From: Candidatus Acetatifactor stercoripullorum | Lineage (GTDB): Bacteria; Bacillota; Clostridia; Lachnospirales; Lachnospiraceae | Assembly (NCBI GenBank): GCA_019114005.1 | Contig: DXGH01000071.1 | Location: 60,000-123,999, forward strand | Length of the DNA: 64,000 nucleotides | Direction: 5' to 3' | Shown here: positions 45,847-57,899 of the stretch, one piece after another | Layout: every line of letters begins with the position of its first letter | How positions within the stretch are numbered: position 1 is the stretch's first letter | The notes under the pieces: model-generated | Database searches by the model: none | Told to the model about the DNA's origin: nothing | What the model saw: the letters and a program-made list of their open reading frames with translations, nothing else | Position numbers and translations under genes: made by a program

Positions 45847-47654
45847 TATTCCTTCCACAGAGGATTCAGGAATCTCGATGGAAGCCTGGGGCGCTCTTTC
45901 GTGCCGGTCACGAAAAACAGCTCCAGGCTTTTCTTCGCTCTCGTCATAGCCACATAAAAAATTCTGCGCTCTTCCTCACAGGCCTCCTCATCGGGCAGAC
46001 ATCCATGAGGAAAAATCCTTTCATTGCAGTCCGGCAGATACACATGGTCAAATTCCAAACCCTTAGAGGCATGAACCGTCATAAGGCATACTCCTTTCTT
46101 ATGCCCTTCTTTGTCCGGCCCTTCTTTATCCGGCCGGTCTGTGTCAGGGCACGTACGCTGAGCCTCCAGCCATTTCTCTATGGTTGGAAAACAGGAAGCG
46201 TCTGTCTGGGCCCATTCCAGTATTTCCAGCCACTCCTCCAGCCTTTCCCGGTCCTTTGCCGCCTTTCTTTTCAAAAAAGCCTCATATCCCAGTGCTTTTC
46301 TTATATAACGCACCAAAAGGCCCGGCGGAAAATGTCTCCCCTGACTGAGCTTTTCCGTAAGCTCTGCGCCCTCCCCCTTTTGAAAAGCCTTCAGTTCAAA
46401 CCCCAAAGCTTCCCGGTCTCCAAAGGGAACCGTCCTCCAGACGCGCAGCCAGTTTTCTCTTGCATTCTGTCCAAGCGCCAGCTTCATATATGCGGCCACA
46501 TCCTTCAGAATAAAATGTTCATACGGATTTTGAACGCTTTCCTTTATCTCATAAGGAATTCCTGCCCTTTTCAGGCATATGGCAAACCGCTGCATCAAAA
46601 AATTGGTACGAAACAATACCGCCCTGGACTGTGCCTTCTCCGTACTCTGAATGCTCTGTATCACCGCCAGATACTGCTCCTCCCTTTTCTCAAAGGAACG
46701 GATTTTTACCCTTCCGGCCTCCTCCTTTTTCTGCAGACAGGCTCGAAGCTCTTTCGAGAAACGATCTTTGTTTTCACCGATAACCAGGAGAGAAGCCTTT
46801 ACAATTTCCGGTCCGCTCCGATAGTTGATATCCAAAAGAAGCTGTCTGGCCCCAAACTCAGAAACAAACCGCTTCAGGCAGGCAGGTTTGGAGCCTCTAA
46901 ATCCATAAATAGACTGATCGTCGTCCCCCACGGCAAAAATCCCCCGGCAGTTTTTCCCTAAAAGCTTTATGATCTCATACTGTACCGGGTTAATGTCCTG
47001 AAATTCGTCCATCAAAATATGGTCAAAGCGCTTCTGCCAATAGGCCAGAAGCTTTTCATCCCTCTTCAGATATTCCAGGCACAGGGAAAGCATATCGTCA
47101 TAGTCCAAGGCCCCTGTCTTTTGCCGCTCTCTTTCGTATTCCCGGCATAAAGGCAAAAAGCAGTCCCGCCACTCAGGCTCCAGCGCAAAAACCGCCCCAG
47201 CCTCCTCCCCGGTATTTTTGTAAAAGCTCATGGCGCCAAGCAGCTTCAAGGCATTCTCCTCCAGGTTCTCCGGACTGTTTTCCTTTTTATATTTTTTCAT
47301 CAGGGGAAGCAGAAGCTGTTTTTTCTCCTGCATGGATAAAATCCTTGGATTTGTAAGAATATGAGAAGCTCTCAGAATGTGATAAAAGAAAGAGTGGAAA
47401 GTTCCAAAGCTTACGGGCATCACCCCACTGCATTCCTTCAGAAAGCGATTCTGCATGGATTTAGCCGCTTCCCTGGTAAAGGTGATCACCAGAATCCGTT
47501 CCGGGGGAACCTTCTCTTTCAAGAGCAGATAAAAAATACGATGGGTAATGGTAAGGGTTTTACCGGAGCCGGGGCCCGCCAGCACAAGCAAAGGCCCCTC
47601 TCCGTAAGTCACAGCTTCCCGCTGTGCATCATTCAACGCTTTTAAGTCAGGCAT
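45708..47654 (-). CDS. UvrD/Rep family superfamily-1 DNA helicase
   Basis: [82 protein letters not shown] 8-nt overlap with gltX stop. Confidence 0.94.
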   Translation of the reverse strand: MPDLKALNDAQREAVTYGEGPLLVLAGPGSGKTLTITHRIFYLLLKEKVPPERILVITFTREAAKSMQNRFLKECSGVMPVSFGTFHSFFYHILRASHILTNPRILSMQEKKQLLLPLMKKYKKENSPENLEENALKLLGAMSFYKNTGEEAGAVFALEPEWRDCFLPLCREYERERQKTGALDYDDMLSLCLEYLKRDEKLLAYWQKRFDHILMDEFQDINPVQYEIIKLLGKNCRGIFAVGDDDQSIYGFRGSKPACLKRFVSEFGARQLLLDINYRSGPEIVKASLLVIGENKDRFSKELRACLQKKEEAGRVKIRSFEKREEQYLAVIQSIQSTEKAQSRAVLFRTNFLMQRFAICLKRAGIPYEIKESVQNPYEHFILKDVAAYMKLALGQNARENWLRVWRTVPFGDREALGFELKAFQKGEGAELTEKLSQGRHFPPGLLVRYIRKALGYEAFLKRKAAKDRERLEEWLEILEWAQTDASCFPTIEKWLEAQRTCPDTDRPDKEGPDKEGHKKGVCLMTVHASKGLEFDHVYLPDCNERIFPHGCLPDEEACEEERRIFYVAMTRAKKSLELFFVTGTKERPRLPSRFLNPLWKEYYSSTNSSNSQLSKYSSKASATRSYSSSSSIKESSGSSFGSSGFSL

Positions 47655-49101
47655 TTTCAAGCAGCGCAATCCCCTTTCGGATTCTCTGCAGAGATTCCTC
47701 CTTGCCTAAGATTTCCAAAATCTCCGTTGCCCCTGCAGGCGTCATCTGCTTTCCCGAAACCGCCGTCCGGATAGGCCACATCACATAGCCGTTTTTGCAG
47801 CCCTTTTCCTCCACATACTGCAAAAGCCTCTGATACAGCCCATCGTTGCTGTAATCCTCCTGAGCCTCCAAAATGGGGAGCACCTCTTTTAACACCTCCA
47901 GGGAGGAGGCTTTGTCCGTTTTCATCTTTTTGTGGGTATACATGTCCGGGTCATATTCCGGCAGCTCCTCAAAAAAGTCCACATGGGAGGCTATATCGGG
48001 AAATACCTCGATTCTGGTTTTCACCATGGCCGCAATCTTTTTTAAGTCATAGGGCTTTGTGATGACAGCCTTCAGGTAAGGCTCCGCCATACTGTAAAAG
48101 GTGTCAAAGTCCATGGCCTTTAAATATTCCCCGTTCATCCATCGTAGCTTTACTATGTCAAACACGGCGGGGGATTTGCTGATCCTGTGATAATCAAACT
48201 CCTGAATCAGCTCCTCCAGAGAAAAAATCTCCCGGTTGTCCTCAGGGCTCCAGCCAAGCAGCGCCACATAATTTACAATAGCCTCTGTGACAAAGCCCTG
48301 CTCCAGCAGGTCCTCAAAGGAGGCATGTCCGCTTCGCTTGCTCAGCTTTTTATGGTTTTCATCCGTGATCAGGGGCAGATGGATATACACCGGCACCTGC
48401 CAGCCAAAGGCCTCGTACAGCCGCACATATTTGGGGGAGGAGGACAGGTATTCGTTTCCCCGCACCACATGGGTGATATTCATGGTATGATCGTCCACCA
48501 CATTTGCAAAATTGTAGGTGGGATAACCGTCGGATTTAATCAGTATCATATCATCCAGCTGATCGTTGTCCACGGTAATGTCTCCATAAAGCTCATCATG
48601 AAAGGTGGTTTTCCCTTCGTTGGGAATATTCTGGCGGATTACATAGGGCTTACCCTGGGCAAGATTTGCTTCCACCTCTTCTTTCGTCAAGGACAGGCAG
48701 TGCTTGTCGTAGATCATGATTTCCTTGCCGTCCACCACCTCGGTTTTTAAGGACGCCAGCCTCTCCTTGTCGCAGAAGCAGTAATATGCTTCTCCCTTTT
48801 CAATCAGCTCCTTCGCATATTTCATATAAATGCCTGTGCGCATACGCTCACTCTGCACATAGGGACCGTATCCTCCGTCCTTGTCCGGTCCCTCATCCGG
48901 AATCAGACCGGTTTTTTCCAGCGTGCGGTAGATAAGCTGGGTAGCGCCCTCCACATAACGCTCCTGATCGGTATCCTCGATCCGCAGCATGAAATCTCCA
49001 TTTTCATGCTTTGCGATCAAAAATTCATATAACGCAGAGCGCAGATTTCCCACGTGCATTTTGCCGGTGGGGCTGGGCGCATATCTTGTCCTGATTTTCA
49101 C
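47647..49101 (-). CDS. gltX: Glutamyl-tRNA synthetase
   Basis: [44 protein letters not shown]. Confidence 0.96.
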   Translation of the reverse strand: MKIRTRYAPSPTGKMHVGNLRSALYEFLIAKHENGDFMLRIEDTDQERYVEGATQLIYRTLEKTGLIPDEGPDKDGGYGPYVQSERMRTGIYMKYAKELIEKGEAYYCFCDKERLASLKTEVVDGKEIMIYDKHCLSLTKEEVEANLAQGKPYVIRQNIPNEGKTTFHDELYGDITVDNDQLDDMILIKSDGYPTYNFANVVDDHTMNITHVVRGNEYLSSSPKYVRLYEAFGWQVPVYIHLPLITDENHKKLSKRSGHASFEDLLEQGFVTEAIVNYVALLGWSPEDNREIFSLEELIQEFDYHRISKSPAVFDIVKLRWMNGEYLKAMDFDTFYSMAEPYLKAVITKPYDLKKIAAMVKTRIEVFPDIASHVDFFEELPEYDPDMYTHKKMKTDKASSLEVLKEVLPILEAQEDYSNDGLYQRLLQYVEEKGCKNGYVMWPIRTAVSGKQMTPAGATEILEILGKEESLQRIRKGIALLENA

Positions 49102-49193
49102 TGCTACACCTCCCTGTCCGTTTAAACGAACATCTCTTTCCTATTTGACACTTTTCTTATTCTATCTTTTTTTTCCAAAAACCGCAATGTATT

Positions 49194-51434
49194 TCATGGA
49201 AAATATTCCTTTTTTTCTCCTGCCTTTAAGAAGACCTGCCACTGATGTTCCTTCCAGGTAACTTGACAGGTATACTGGGAAACGGCATTTACGCAAAACC
49301 GCAGAAGCTTTCCATCCTTCCAGTAAATGTCATAGGAGGCATTTCCCCTGGCGCGTATGCCTTCTATGGAGCCTTCCTCCCATTTGGGAGGAAGCGCCGG
49401 TAAAAGCAGTACTTCCTCCTCCACCGACTGCAGCAGCATTTCTCCCACCGCCGCTATGGCTCCAAAATTCCCGTCAATCTGAAAGGGCGGATGATTGTCC
49501 AAAAGATTAGGCAGTGTGGATTTCTGCAAAAGCTGTACGAAATTTTCATAGCAGGCCTGTCCATCCATCAGCCTTGCATAGAAATTCATAATCCAGGCCC
49601 GGCTCCAGCCCGTATGGCCGCCTCCGTTTTTCAGCCTGCTTTCCAGGGTTGTCCTGGCAGCCTCCACAAGAGCCCTCTGGCAAGCATCCTTTTGTCCCGC
49701 CCGGATCTGAAAGGCCGGATGCAGCGCGTACAGATGGGAAATATGCCTGTGGCCCGGCTCCGCTTCCTCATATTCCTCAAACCACTCCAGAAGCTGTCCA
49801 TTCCTGCCAATACGGTGAGGCGGCAGCTTTTTCAGACATTTTCTTACCTCATCTGCAAAGGTCTTATCCCGTTCTCCCAAAAGCTTGTCCGCCTTCAGAA
49901 ATTGTTCAAACAGCTCCCGCAGAATCTGGCTGTCCATAGCCGGGCCGAAGCAGACACAGCCTTTTGTGCCGTCCGGCAGTATATATTTATTTTCCGGCGA
50001 AACAGAAGGAGTTGTCACCAGGTATCCTTGATATTCTACCAGATAATCCAGGAAAAAGAATACGGCATCCTTTAATACAGGATACATTCTCTCTAAAAAC
50101 GCCAGGTCTCTGGTGTAGTCATAATGAAGCCAGATATGGGTGCTCAGCCAGGCCCCTCCCATGGGCCAGACTGTGGCAGGCGTATAAACGTCCTGGGGTG
50201 CCGTATCTCCCCAGAGATCGGTATTGTGGTGTGCCACAAAGCCCCGGCACCCATACATTTTCTCAGCGGTCTCCCTTCCATTTTCCGCCATTTTCTCAAG
50301 CAGCTCAAACAATGGCAGGTGCATTTCAGAAAGGCCAAACATTTCCGCCGGCCAATAATTCATTTCCGTATTAATATTGATGGTATATTTGGAACCCCAG
50401 GGAGGATTGTATTCCCGGTTCCAGATGCCCTGCAGATTGGCTGGCAGCGATCCGGGGCGGCTTGCAGAAATCAAAAGATACCGACCATAGTCAAAATAAA
50501 GCTTCATCAGGCTGTTGGAGGGCTGTCCCTCCTCCCTGTTTTCTTTCTCTGCCAGAGACAGCTTTACTCTGCCAAAATAGTTCCGGTACTCTCTGATATG
50601 GGCCTGCCGCAGTTCTTCGTAAGGCTTTGCCGCTGCCTCCTGCAGGGTGTGCAGCACATACGATCTGGGATCATTGTGCCGGAAATGGGTTCCGGCGGTA
50701 AAGAAAACCAGAATTTCATCCGCATTCTCCGCCTGCAGGCTTTCTCCAAGGGCAAAAAGGCGTCCCCCGGAGGCTTTCATTTTGATGCCTGCGCAGAAGC
50801 CATAGTCTTTGACGGTTCCATCCTTTTCCTCCTGAAGCCCTTCTGCCATCTCTCCCAGCCGTCCCTCCATGAGCATACAGCCCTCAGACCGAAGGGAGCC
50901 GTCACAAAACCCCGGACGAAGAAGCCGCGCAGCAGCCGATACTTTTCCGCCCTCCGCCCAGATTCTGGTTATGATACAGTTATTTTCCGCATCTGCAAAG
51001 GTTTCCCTGTGATAAATAATATCCCTGCCGGAGAATTTCCAAGTCACCTGGTGCACCGCAGTTTCAAGATCAAGGCACCTTTCATAATCCTCCCAATCAC
51101 AGGAGTCATTGAGCATATCAATATACAAATCTCCCAGGGTCTGATAACATCTTTCACTTTGAGGAACCCCGCTGAAGGCGTATTTTAAAATCCGCTCTGC
51201 CTCCGGTATCCTGCCCTCAAAAATCAGTTTCCGCACCTTTTCCAGATTTTTTCCAGCGTCCGGATTTATTCTGGAGAGCCTGCCGCCGCTCCACACAGTA
51301 TCCTCATTAAGCTGATAATGCTCCTCACACGGATTTCCAAAAATCATAGCCCCCAGCTTTCCGCATCCTATGGGCAAAGCCCGCTCCCAATCCTTGAAAG
51401 CAGGCTCCTTAAATATCAATTTTGAAGCTTCCAT
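49194..51434 (-). CDS. Glycoside hydrolase family 95 (alpha-L-fucosidase-like)
   Basis: [95 protein letters not shown]. Confidence 0.93.
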   Translation of the reverse strand: MEASKLIFKEPAFKDWERALPIGCGKLGAMIFGNPCEEHYQLNEDTVWSGGRLSRINPDAGKNLEKVRKLIFEGRIPEAERILKYAFSGVPQSERCYQTLGDLYIDMLNDSCDWEDYERCLDLETAVHQVTWKFSGRDIIYHRETFADAENNCIITRIWAEGGKVSAAARLLRPGFCDGSLRSEGCMLMEGRLGEMAEGLQEEKDGTVKDYGFCAGIKMKASGGRLFALGESLQAENADEILVFFTAGTHFRHNDPRSYVLHTLQEAAAKPYEELRQAHIREYRNYFGRVKLSLAEKENREEGQPSNSLMKLYFDYGRYLLISASRPGSLPANLQGIWNREYNPPWGSKYTININTEMNYWPAEMFGLSEMHLPLFELLEKMAENGRETAEKMYGCRGFVAHHNTDLWGDTAPQDVYTPATVWPMGGAWLSTHIWLHYDYTRDLAFLERMYPVLKDAVFFFLDYLVEYQGYLVTTPSVSPENKYILPDGTKGCVCFGPAMDSQILRELFEQFLKADKLLGERDKTFADEVRKCLKKLPPHRIGRNGQLLEWFEEYEEAEPGHRHISHLYALHPAFQIRAGQKDACQRALVEAARTTLESRLKNGGGHTGWSRAWIMNFYARLMDGQACYENFVQLLQKSTLPNLLDNHPPFQIDGNFGAIAAVGEMLLQSVEEEVLLLPALPPKWEEGSIEGIRARGNASYDIYWKDGKLLRFCVNAVSQYTCQVTWKEHQWQVFLKAGEKKEYFP

Positions 51435-51435
51435 T

Positions 51436-52938
51436 TTATTCTTCATGCTCCTTTGGCACCTTTTCCTGAGCTGCGTCCTTAAACTGGGCAAGGGCCTTGG
51501 CCGCCTGGGGAATGGGAATATTGGTTCCCGCTCCTGCAACGCAGCCGCCGGGGCAGGCCATTCCCTCAATCAGACAGCCGTTCATCCTGCCGGCCTTTGC
51601 CAAAAGCAGCACCTTTTTGCATTCCGCAAGGCTTTCCGCATGGGCGATATGCACCTCTGTACCGGGATAATAGGCCTTGATACAGTCCTCAATGGCACTG
51701 GCCACGCCTCCGGCCACACCATAGCCTCTTCCGGCTGCGGTGGCGTCCTGCATCTCATCCATTGCCTTAATCTCCTCTAACAGAATGCCCCGGGCCTCAA
51801 ACATGCCCGTCAGTTCCTCAAAGGTAATTACAAAATCCACATCCGAACGCACGGTCCTGCGGCTGGCTTCCAGCTTTTTCGACGCACAGGGGCCGATAAA
51901 GACCACCAAGGCCTCCGGATGCTCCTTCTTGATCACCCGGGCGGTAGCCACCATGGGCGTCAGCTCATTACTGATTTTATCAATGGTTTCAGGAAACAGA
52001 TTTTTTGCCATGACGGCCCAGGAGGGGCAGCAGGAGGTCAAGGCAAATGCCTGCCTGCCGCTTGCCACTTCCTTTACATAATGCTCCGCCTCCGCCATGC
52101 ACCCCATATCCGCTCCAATGGCAGTCTCATAGACGTCTGCAAATCCAAGCTCCTTCAACGCAGTTTTAAACATCTGCGGCGTTACCTTGGGACCAAATTG
52201 TCCCACGAAGGAGGGCGCCACCTGGGCAATCACCTTTCTGCCCGACTGCATGGCACGTATCAGCTGAAATATCTGGGATTTGTCCGCGATCGCTCCAAAT
52301 GGACAGCTGACCATGCACTGTCCGCAGGACACGCACATATTGTTGTCGATTACCGCCCGGCCCACCTTGTCTGATTTGATGGCGCCAATGCCGCAGGCTG
52401 CCTTACAGGGCCTTTCCTTGTGGCAGATGGCATCATATGGGCAGACGTCCCGGCATTTGCCGCACTTGATACATTTCTCCTGATCGATCACAGACTTGCC
52501 CTTTACCATGGTAATGGCCCCTCTCGGGCAGACAGCCTGGCAGGGGTGGGCCACACAGCCCATGCAGGAGTCCGTTATCTCATAGCGGTTTTCCGGACAG
52601 GCATTGCAGGCGGAAGGTATCACCTGCATCAGAGGCGGCTCATAATATTTTTCGTCGATATTGCTCTCCTCAAGCCCCTCTGTCAGGTGTCCCGGACGAT
52701 CTCTGTTCTCCGGCCGCAGGCTCATTCCCATGGCAAGCCGGATACGCTCCCTGATCACCGCTCTGTCCCGGTATACATTTTCCCAGAAAACAGACTCCTC
52801 ATAGTCCACAATCTTATAGGGCAGCGCCTCCATATCATCCTTCAGATTTTGAGAATGATATGCCAGATTGGCCACTTCCTTAAAAACCCGTCTTCTGGTC
52901 TGTTTGACCGGCGTATCAATGCCTCGCATGCTGCTCAT
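51436..52938 (-). CDS. Monomeric [FeFe] hydrogenase, group B-like (multiple 4Fe-4S clusters)
   Basis: H-cluster motifs [29 protein letters not shown]; four-Cys ferredoxin motifs such as [18 protein letters not shown] and [16 protein letters not shown]. Confidence 0.9.
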   Translation of the reverse strand: MSSMRGIDTPVKQTRRRVFKEVANLAYHSQNLKDDMEALPYKIVDYEESVFWENVYRDRAVIRERIRLAMGMSLRPENRDRPGHLTEGLEESNIDEKYYEPPLMQVIPSACNACPENRYEITDSCMGCVAHPCQAVCPRGAITMVKGKSVIDQEKCIKCGKCRDVCPYDAICHKERPCKAACGIGAIKSDKVGRAVIDNNMCVSCGQCMVSCPFGAIADKSQIFQLIRAMQSGRKVIAQVAPSFVGQFGPKVTPQMFKTALKELGFADVYETAIGADMGCMAEAEHYVKEVASGRQAFALTSCCPSWAVMAKNLFPETIDKISNELTPMVATARVIKKEHPEALVVFIGPCASKKLEASRRTVRSDVDFVITFEELTGMFEARGILLEEIKAMDEMQDATAAGRGYGVAGGVASAIEDCIKAYYPGTEVHIAHAESLAECKKVLLLAKAGRMNGCLIEGMACPGGCVAGAGTNIPIPQAAKALAQFKDAAQEKVPKEHEE

Positions 52939-53037
52939 CTGAATCCCTCACTTTGATTTAGTTTGATATTTTTTTAACATATATGCAATTTCTTTATATC
53001 ATACTTATCCGGTAAAATCAAGTGAAGTTTGGATGAT

Positions 53038-55089
53038 TTACGATACAAACAGGCTTCCGATCTGAAACACAAGGGTTGACGCAGCCCAGGCCAAAATCAG
53101 CTGAAAGACAATCATTTTCAAAGTAAATTTCCAGGAGCCGCTCTCCTTTTTGATGGTGGCAACCGTAGCTACGCAGGGAACATACAGCAGGCAAAACAGC
53201 ATCAGGCAGTACGCATTCAAAGGGCCGAAGGAGGGATTCACCATATGGATATTTTCCACAATGGCCGCCATCCCTTCCGCTGAATTTGCATTTGCCACAC
53301 CGAACAAAACCGCAAAGCTGGAAACCACAACCTCCTTTGCGGAAATTCCCGACAAAAGGGCTACGCCGATCTGCCACATCCCAAGTCCTGCGGGCCGAAG
53401 CACCGGCACAAGGAAACGGCCGATAGCGGCGCCAAAGCTGTCCGCCGGATTTTCCACCATCCCGGCCATTCCAAAATTCAGCACAAACCATATGACAATG
53501 GACGCGATAAAAATAGTGGTTCCCGCCTTGGAAAGATAGTCCTTGAGCTTGTTCCACACATAAATGCGTATGGTTCTCGGGTTTGGCCGCTTATACTCCG
53601 GCAGCTCTATCAAAAGAGAATCATTTATCTTTCCCTTCTCCAGGCCATTGATTGCAAGGGCAGCCAAAATAGCTGTGGCCATGCCCACTACATACAGTGA
53701 AAAGGCCGCTATAGCAGCGCAGTCTGGGAAAAACATTTCCGAAAACAGCACATAGATAGGCAGTCTGGCAGAGCAGGACATAAAAGGTGTCACCATAATG
53801 GTTTTTCGCCGATCTCGCTCTGTCTCCAGGGCCCGGGTAGCCATAACGGCGGGCACTGTACAGCCAAAGCCCAGAATCATAGGCAGAAAGGCTTTTCCTG
53901 ACAGTCCAACCTTTCCCATCACCGAGTCCATAACATAAGCCACTCTCGCCATGTAGCCGCTGTCCTCCAAAACAGCAAGGGCCAAAAACAGGATAAATAG
54001 ATTGGGGATAAAGGTAAGGATACCACCCACTCCGGCAATAATGCCGTCCACAATCAAGGATTGCAGCCAGGGCGACACGCGCAGCCCCTCCAGAAGCCTC
54101 GAAGCCTCCCCGGACACCAGAGCAAGCCCTTCCTCAAATACGCCCTTCAGGGCGTCTCCCACTGTGAAGGTGAGGAAGAACACCAGACACATGATCAGCA
54201 AAAACATGGGAATTCCCCACACAGGATGGGTCAAAACTCTGTCTATCCTGTCCGTGGAGGCCGCTTTCTGGCTCTTGTGCAGCAAAGTTTCCTCCACTAT
54301 TTTTTCGATGTAGGCATACTTACACTGGATGATTTCCTTCTCATAGCTTCTGTCCGCCACGTTAGTGATCTGTATGGGATGCTCCGTGCGCACCTCCTCA
54401 TCATCCTCCAAAAGCTTTATGGCATGCCAGCGCAGGGAGGCATGGTTCGGATAGCGGGCCTGCAGCATCACCTCCAGCTTGGCAATCCTTTCCTCTATAG
54501 GCTTAGGATAGTCCAGAATGTACTCCTCCATTCCCTCCTCATAATGATGAATCACCGCGTGCAGCAAAACATCCAGTCCCGTCCTTTTGGCCGCAGACAC
54601 CGGAATCACCGGAATATGTCCCAGCATTTCCGGAAGCCTGTGCAGATCGATTTCCATGCCCCGCTCTTTCACAATATCCATCATGTTGAGAGCCAGCACC
54701 ACCGGCTTTCCAAGCTCCAAAAGCTGTAAGGTAAGGTAAAGATTGCGCTCCAGGGAGGAAGCGTCCACAATGTTGATAATCACATCTATGTCGTCATCCA
54801 TTACACATTTTCTGGTCACCTTCTCCTCTATGGTGTAGCAGGTCAAAGAATAGATGCCCGGTGTGTCCGTAAGGGTGATTCGGGTATCCTCATAGAAGGC
54901 CTCTCCCTCCACCTTTTCCACTGTAACCCCCGGCCAGTTGGCAACCTTCAGCTTAGAGCCCGTAAGTGCGTTAAAGAGGGTGGTTTTCCCGCAGTTAGGA
55001 TTTCCCACACAGGCCGCATGGATGTGATTTGTCTTTGGATTTGTTTTAGAATTTATCTTTGATTCATTCTTTCTTTTACCGACGCTCAA
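53038..55089 (-). CDS. feoB: Ferrous iron transport protein B
   Basis: GNPNCGKTTLFNALTGSKLKVANWPGVTVEK; DTPGIYSLTCYTIEE; Gate motif VMGKVGLSGKAFLPMILGFGCTVPAVMATRAL. Confidence 0.96.
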   Translation of the reverse strand: MSVGKRKNESKINSKTNPKTNHIHAACVGNPNCGKTTLFNALTGSKLKVANWPGVTVEKVEGEAFYEDTRITLTDTPGIYSLTCYTIEEKVTRKCVMDDDIDVIINIVDASSLERNLYLTLQLLELGKPVVLALNMMDIVKERGMEIDLHRLPEMLGHIPVIPVSAAKRTGLDVLLHAVIHHYEEGMEEYILDYPKPIEERIAKLEVMLQARYPNHASLRWHAIKLLEDDEEVRTEHPIQITNVADRSYEKEIIQCKYAYIEKIVEETLLHKSQKAASTDRIDRVLTHPVWGIPMFLLIMCLVFFLTFTVGDALKGVFEEGLALVSGEASRLLEGLRVSPWLQSLIVDGIIAGVGGILTFIPNLFILFLALAVLEDSGYMARVAYVMDSVMGKVGLSGKAFLPMILGFGCTVPAVMATRALETERDRRKTIMVTPFMSCSARLPIYVLFSEMFFPDCAAIAAFSLYVVGMATAILAALAINGLEKGKINDSLLIELPEYKRPNPRTIRIYVWNKLKDYLSKAGTTIFIASIVIWFVLNFGMAGMVENPADSFGAAIGRFLVPVLRPAGLGMWQIGVALLSGISAKEVVVSSFAVLFGVANANSAEGMAAIVENIHMVNPSFGPLNAYCLMLFCLLYVPCVATVATIKKESGSWKFTLKMIVFQLILAWAASTLVFQIGSLFVS

Positions 55090-55322
55090 GCTTTTTCCTC
55101 CTTCATCTGTCTGATTTCAATATTGGAGGAAATATGCTTTCCCAGCGCCAGTCTGGTGCCGCGCACCTGGATAATCATAGCGCCCCGGCGCTTCCTGTTA
55201 AGCACCTTCACAGGAGTACCGTCATTTAAGCCCAGCGCCTGAAGCCTTCTGGTGACAGCAGGCTCCACATACAGCCCGCTGATGCGGTAGCTTTCATTCT
55301 TTTGTGCCTCATATAAAGTCAT
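55086..55322 (-). CDS. feoA: Ferrous iron transport protein A
   Basis: VTRRLQALGLNDGTPVKVLNRKRRGAMIIQVRGTRLALGKHISSNIEI; ATGA overlap with feoB. Confidence 0.9.
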   Translation of the reverse strand: MTLYEAQKNESYRISGLYVEPAVTRRLQALGLNDGTPVKVLNRKRRGAMIIQVRGTRLALGKHISSNIEIRQMKEEKA

Positions 55323-55406
55323 TTTATCCCCGGGGAAGGCGTCAAGCCCTCCTGTCTCCTCTCGCATTTGATTCTCAACATAGGCATTTGCAAAACTCGC
55401 TTCCTG

Positions 55407-55994
55407 TTACCAGCTTTTAATAAAGGTATCCACATAGTTGTCCAGGCATTTACGGATGACCTCAATGGCCTCCTCCCTGTTTCCCTTCTCGTTTACAGCC
55501 GTGGTCTTGTTCTCCAGGGACTTATACACCGTAAAGAAATGCTCCATTTCATCTACCACGTGGGGCGGCAGCTCGCTGATATCGTGATAGCAGTTATAAT
55601 AAGGATCATTGAAGGGAACCGCTATAATCTTCTCATCATTCTTGCCGTTATCCAGCATGGAAATGACGCCGATGGGATAAGCTCTCACCAATGTCATGGG
55701 CTGCACAGGCTCAGAGCACAGCAAAAGTACATCCAGGGGGTCTCCGTCGTCGCCGTAGGTGCGGGGAATAAAGCCATAATTTGCCGGGTAATGGGTGGAG
55801 GTATGCAAAATACGGTCCAAAATCAGAAAACCGGTCTCCTTATCCATTTCATATTTGTTTTTACTTCCCTTTGAAATCTCAATCACACAGATAAAATCCG
55901 TAGGCGTCACCCTCTGGGTGCTCATAGTGTGCCAAATACTTCCATTCATTTCTTTCATAATACTCTCCATTCCGAAGCGTTTTTCAAACTCCAA
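55407..55994 (-). CDS. Inorganic pyrophosphatase (family I-like)
   Basis: HYPANYGFIPRTYGDDGDPLDVLLLCSEPVQP; ENKTTAVNE. Confidence 0.9.
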   Translation of the reverse strand: MEFEKRFGMESIMKEMNGSIWHTMSTQRVTPTDFICVIEISKGSKNKYEMDKETGFLILDRILHTSTHYPANYGFIPRTYGDDGDPLDVLLLCSEPVQPMTLVRAYPIGVISMLDNGKNDEKIIAVPFNDPYYNCYHDISELPPHVVDEMEHFFTVYKSLENKTTAVNEKGNREEAIEVIRKCLDNYVDTFIKSW

Positions 55995-56001
55995 ATTAAG
56001 G

Positions 56002-57249
56002 TCATCCGCGAATCTGACCGTTTCCGTGAATCACATATTTATAGGAGGTAAGCTCCCTTAAGCCCATGGGGCCTCTGGCGTGAAGCTTCTGGGTGCTGAT
56101 TCCGATTTCCGCCCCAAAGCCAAATTCAAATCCGTCCGTAAAGCGGGTGGAGGCGTTCACATAAACGCATGCCGCATCCACCTCACCTAGAAATTTTTCT
56201 CCGGTCTCTTTATTTTGTGTGACGATGCAGTCGGAATGCTTCGTATTATATTTGTTGATGTGGGCGATGGCCTCCTCCACGCTGTCCACGGTTTTTAAGG
56301 ATAGAATATAGTCCAGATATTCCGTTCCGTAGTCCTCCTCTGAGGCCGGCGTACAATCCGGCAGGATTTCCCTGACAGCCTGGTCTCCCCGAAGCTCCAC
56401 ACGGGAAGGACTCAAAGCTTCTGCAAGCCTGGGCAGAAACGCCGCTTCGATGTCCCTGTGGATCACAAGGGACTCACAGGCATTGCACACGCCGATGCGC
56501 TGGGTTTTGGCATTGACAACAATGCGAACCGCCATGTCCAGGTCTGCATCCTTATCCACGTAGACATGGCAGTTTCCCGTTCCCGTCTCGATCACGGGAA
56601 CAGTGCTGTTTTCCACCACGCTTCGGATCAGTCCCGCTCCCCCTCTGGGAATCAGCACATCTACATAGCCGTTCATTTTCATAAGAGCGGCGGCGGCGGC
56701 TCTGTCCGTACTTTCAATCAGCTGCAGGGCGTCCGCAGGCATGCCTGTCTGTTCCAGAGCGCTTCTTAAAATCTCCACGATGGCAATGTTGGAGCGCAGA
56801 GCATCGCTCCCCCCTTTTAAGATCACTGCATTTCCGGTCTTAAAGCAAAGTCCGAAGGCATCCGCCGTCACATTAGGGCGGGATTCATAGATGATCCCGA
56901 TTACGCCAAGGGGAACTCTCTTTTTCTCGATCACAAGGCCGTTGGGGCGCTCAAACCGCTCCATGATCTCCCCCACACAGTGGGGCAGCTCTGCAATCTG
57001 GCACAGTCCCTCCGCCATGGCTTCAATACGCTCTTTTGTCAGACGGAGTCTGTCAATCATTCCCGGGTGCATACCGCTTTCCTGCGCTGCGCGAATATCC
57101 TCTTCATTGGCGTCAAGAATCTTTGGGGCCTGGCTGGAAAGCAGCTTTGCCGCTTCTCTAAGGGTGGTGTCTCTTTCCTGCGCAGACACCTTCTGCAAGG
57201 CATATTTGGCCGAGACGGCCCTCTCTCCCATCGCTTGTAAATCTGTCAT
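56002..57249 (-). CDS. proA: Gamma-glutamyl phosphate reductase
   Basis: RVPLGVIGIIYESRPNVTADAFGLCFKTGNAVILKGGSDA; VCNACESLVIH; STRFTDGFEFGFGAEIGISTQKLHARGPMGL. Confidence 0.96.
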   Translation of the reverse strand: MTDLQAMGERAVSAKYALQKVSAQERDTTLREAAKLLSSQAPKILDANEEDIRAAQESGMHPGMIDRLRLTKERIEAMAEGLCQIAELPHCVGEIMERFERPNGLVIEKKRVPLGVIGIIYESRPNVTADAFGLCFKTGNAVILKGGSDALRSNIAIVEILRSALEQTGMPADALQLIESTDRAAAAALMKMNGYVDVLIPRGGAGLIRSVVENSTVPVIETGTGNCHVYVDKDADLDMAVRIVVNAKTQRIGVCNACESLVIHRDIEAAFLPRLAEALSPSRVELRGDQAVREILPDCTPASEEDYGTEYLDYILSLKTVDSVEEAIAHINKYNTKHSDCIVTQNKETGEKFLGEVDAACVYVNASTRFTDGFEFGFGAEIGISTQKLHARGPMGLRELTSYKYVIHGNGQIRG

Positions 57250-57255
57250 AGAATT

Positions 57256-57340
57256 CCTCATTTCTGCGCTGCTTTTTTTCACACAATGCCCTTGCGCCGG
57301 GCAGCGCTCAGACGCAAACCGCTTTATAAGAAAGCCTGCC
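57256..57340 (-). repeat. Dispersed leader repeat, copy B (upstream of proA)
   Basis: CCTCATTTCTGCGCTGCTTTT...GCAGCGCTCAGACGCAAACCGC, same spacing (45 vs 44 nt) as copy A. Confidence 0.7.
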
Positions 57341-57341
57341 T

Positions 57342-57899
57342 CTAACAGCATATCACCTGGCAGGGCCTTATATCCCGTTCTTCCATGGGGATTTCCTCCA
57401 CCATCTGGCAGCGAAAGCCGATGGCTATGGTCCGAAGCTGTAAAGCCGGCTTATCTGCCAGATATTTGTCATAGAATCCCTTTCCATAGCCGAGCCTGCC
57501 CCGCATCCCGTCAAATGCCGCTCCAGGCATCAGCATCAGGGTTCTCTGGGCATTCTCATGGGAATATTCATATGCCTCTGTGCCCGGCAGGGGCTCCAAA
57601 ATCCCTTTATATCCGGAAATAAGGTCACCCAGTGACCTTACCCTGTAAAAATTCATAATTTCTCCCTCTACCCTGGGCAGATAAAGTCTCTTTCCTGTTC
57701 TCAGAGCCTCTTTTAAAAGCTCGCTGGTATCTATCTCGCTTCCGAAGCCTGCAAAGCCCAGAATGCTTTCCGCGCCATAAAACCATTGATGGCCCAATAT
57801 GCGCTCTGTCACCAGCACGCAGGCTCTTTCTCTCTCCTCTTTCTTAAGACGCGCTCTCTCAGCCAGCGCTCTTTTACGAATTTCTTTTTTTGTTTCCAT
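57342..57899 (-). CDS. 5-formyltetrahydrofolate cyclo-ligase
   Basis: KKEIRKRALAERARLKKEERE; MLMPGAAFDGMRGRLGYGKGFYDKYL. Confidence 0.93.
   Translation of the reverse strand: METKKEIRKRALAERARLKKEERERACVLVTERILGHQWFYGAESILGFAGFGSEIDTSELLKEALRTGKRLYLPRVEGEIMNFYRVRSLGDLISGYKGILEPLPGTEAYEYSHENAQRTLMLMPGAAFDGMRGRLGYGKGFYDKYLADKPALQLRTIAIGFRCQMVEEIPMEERDIRPCQVICC

Noticed and set aside
53018-53557. Second minus-frame ORF (179 aa) inside feoB
   Set aside because: Out-of-frame overlap with conserved FeoB C-terminal membrane domain; not independent.
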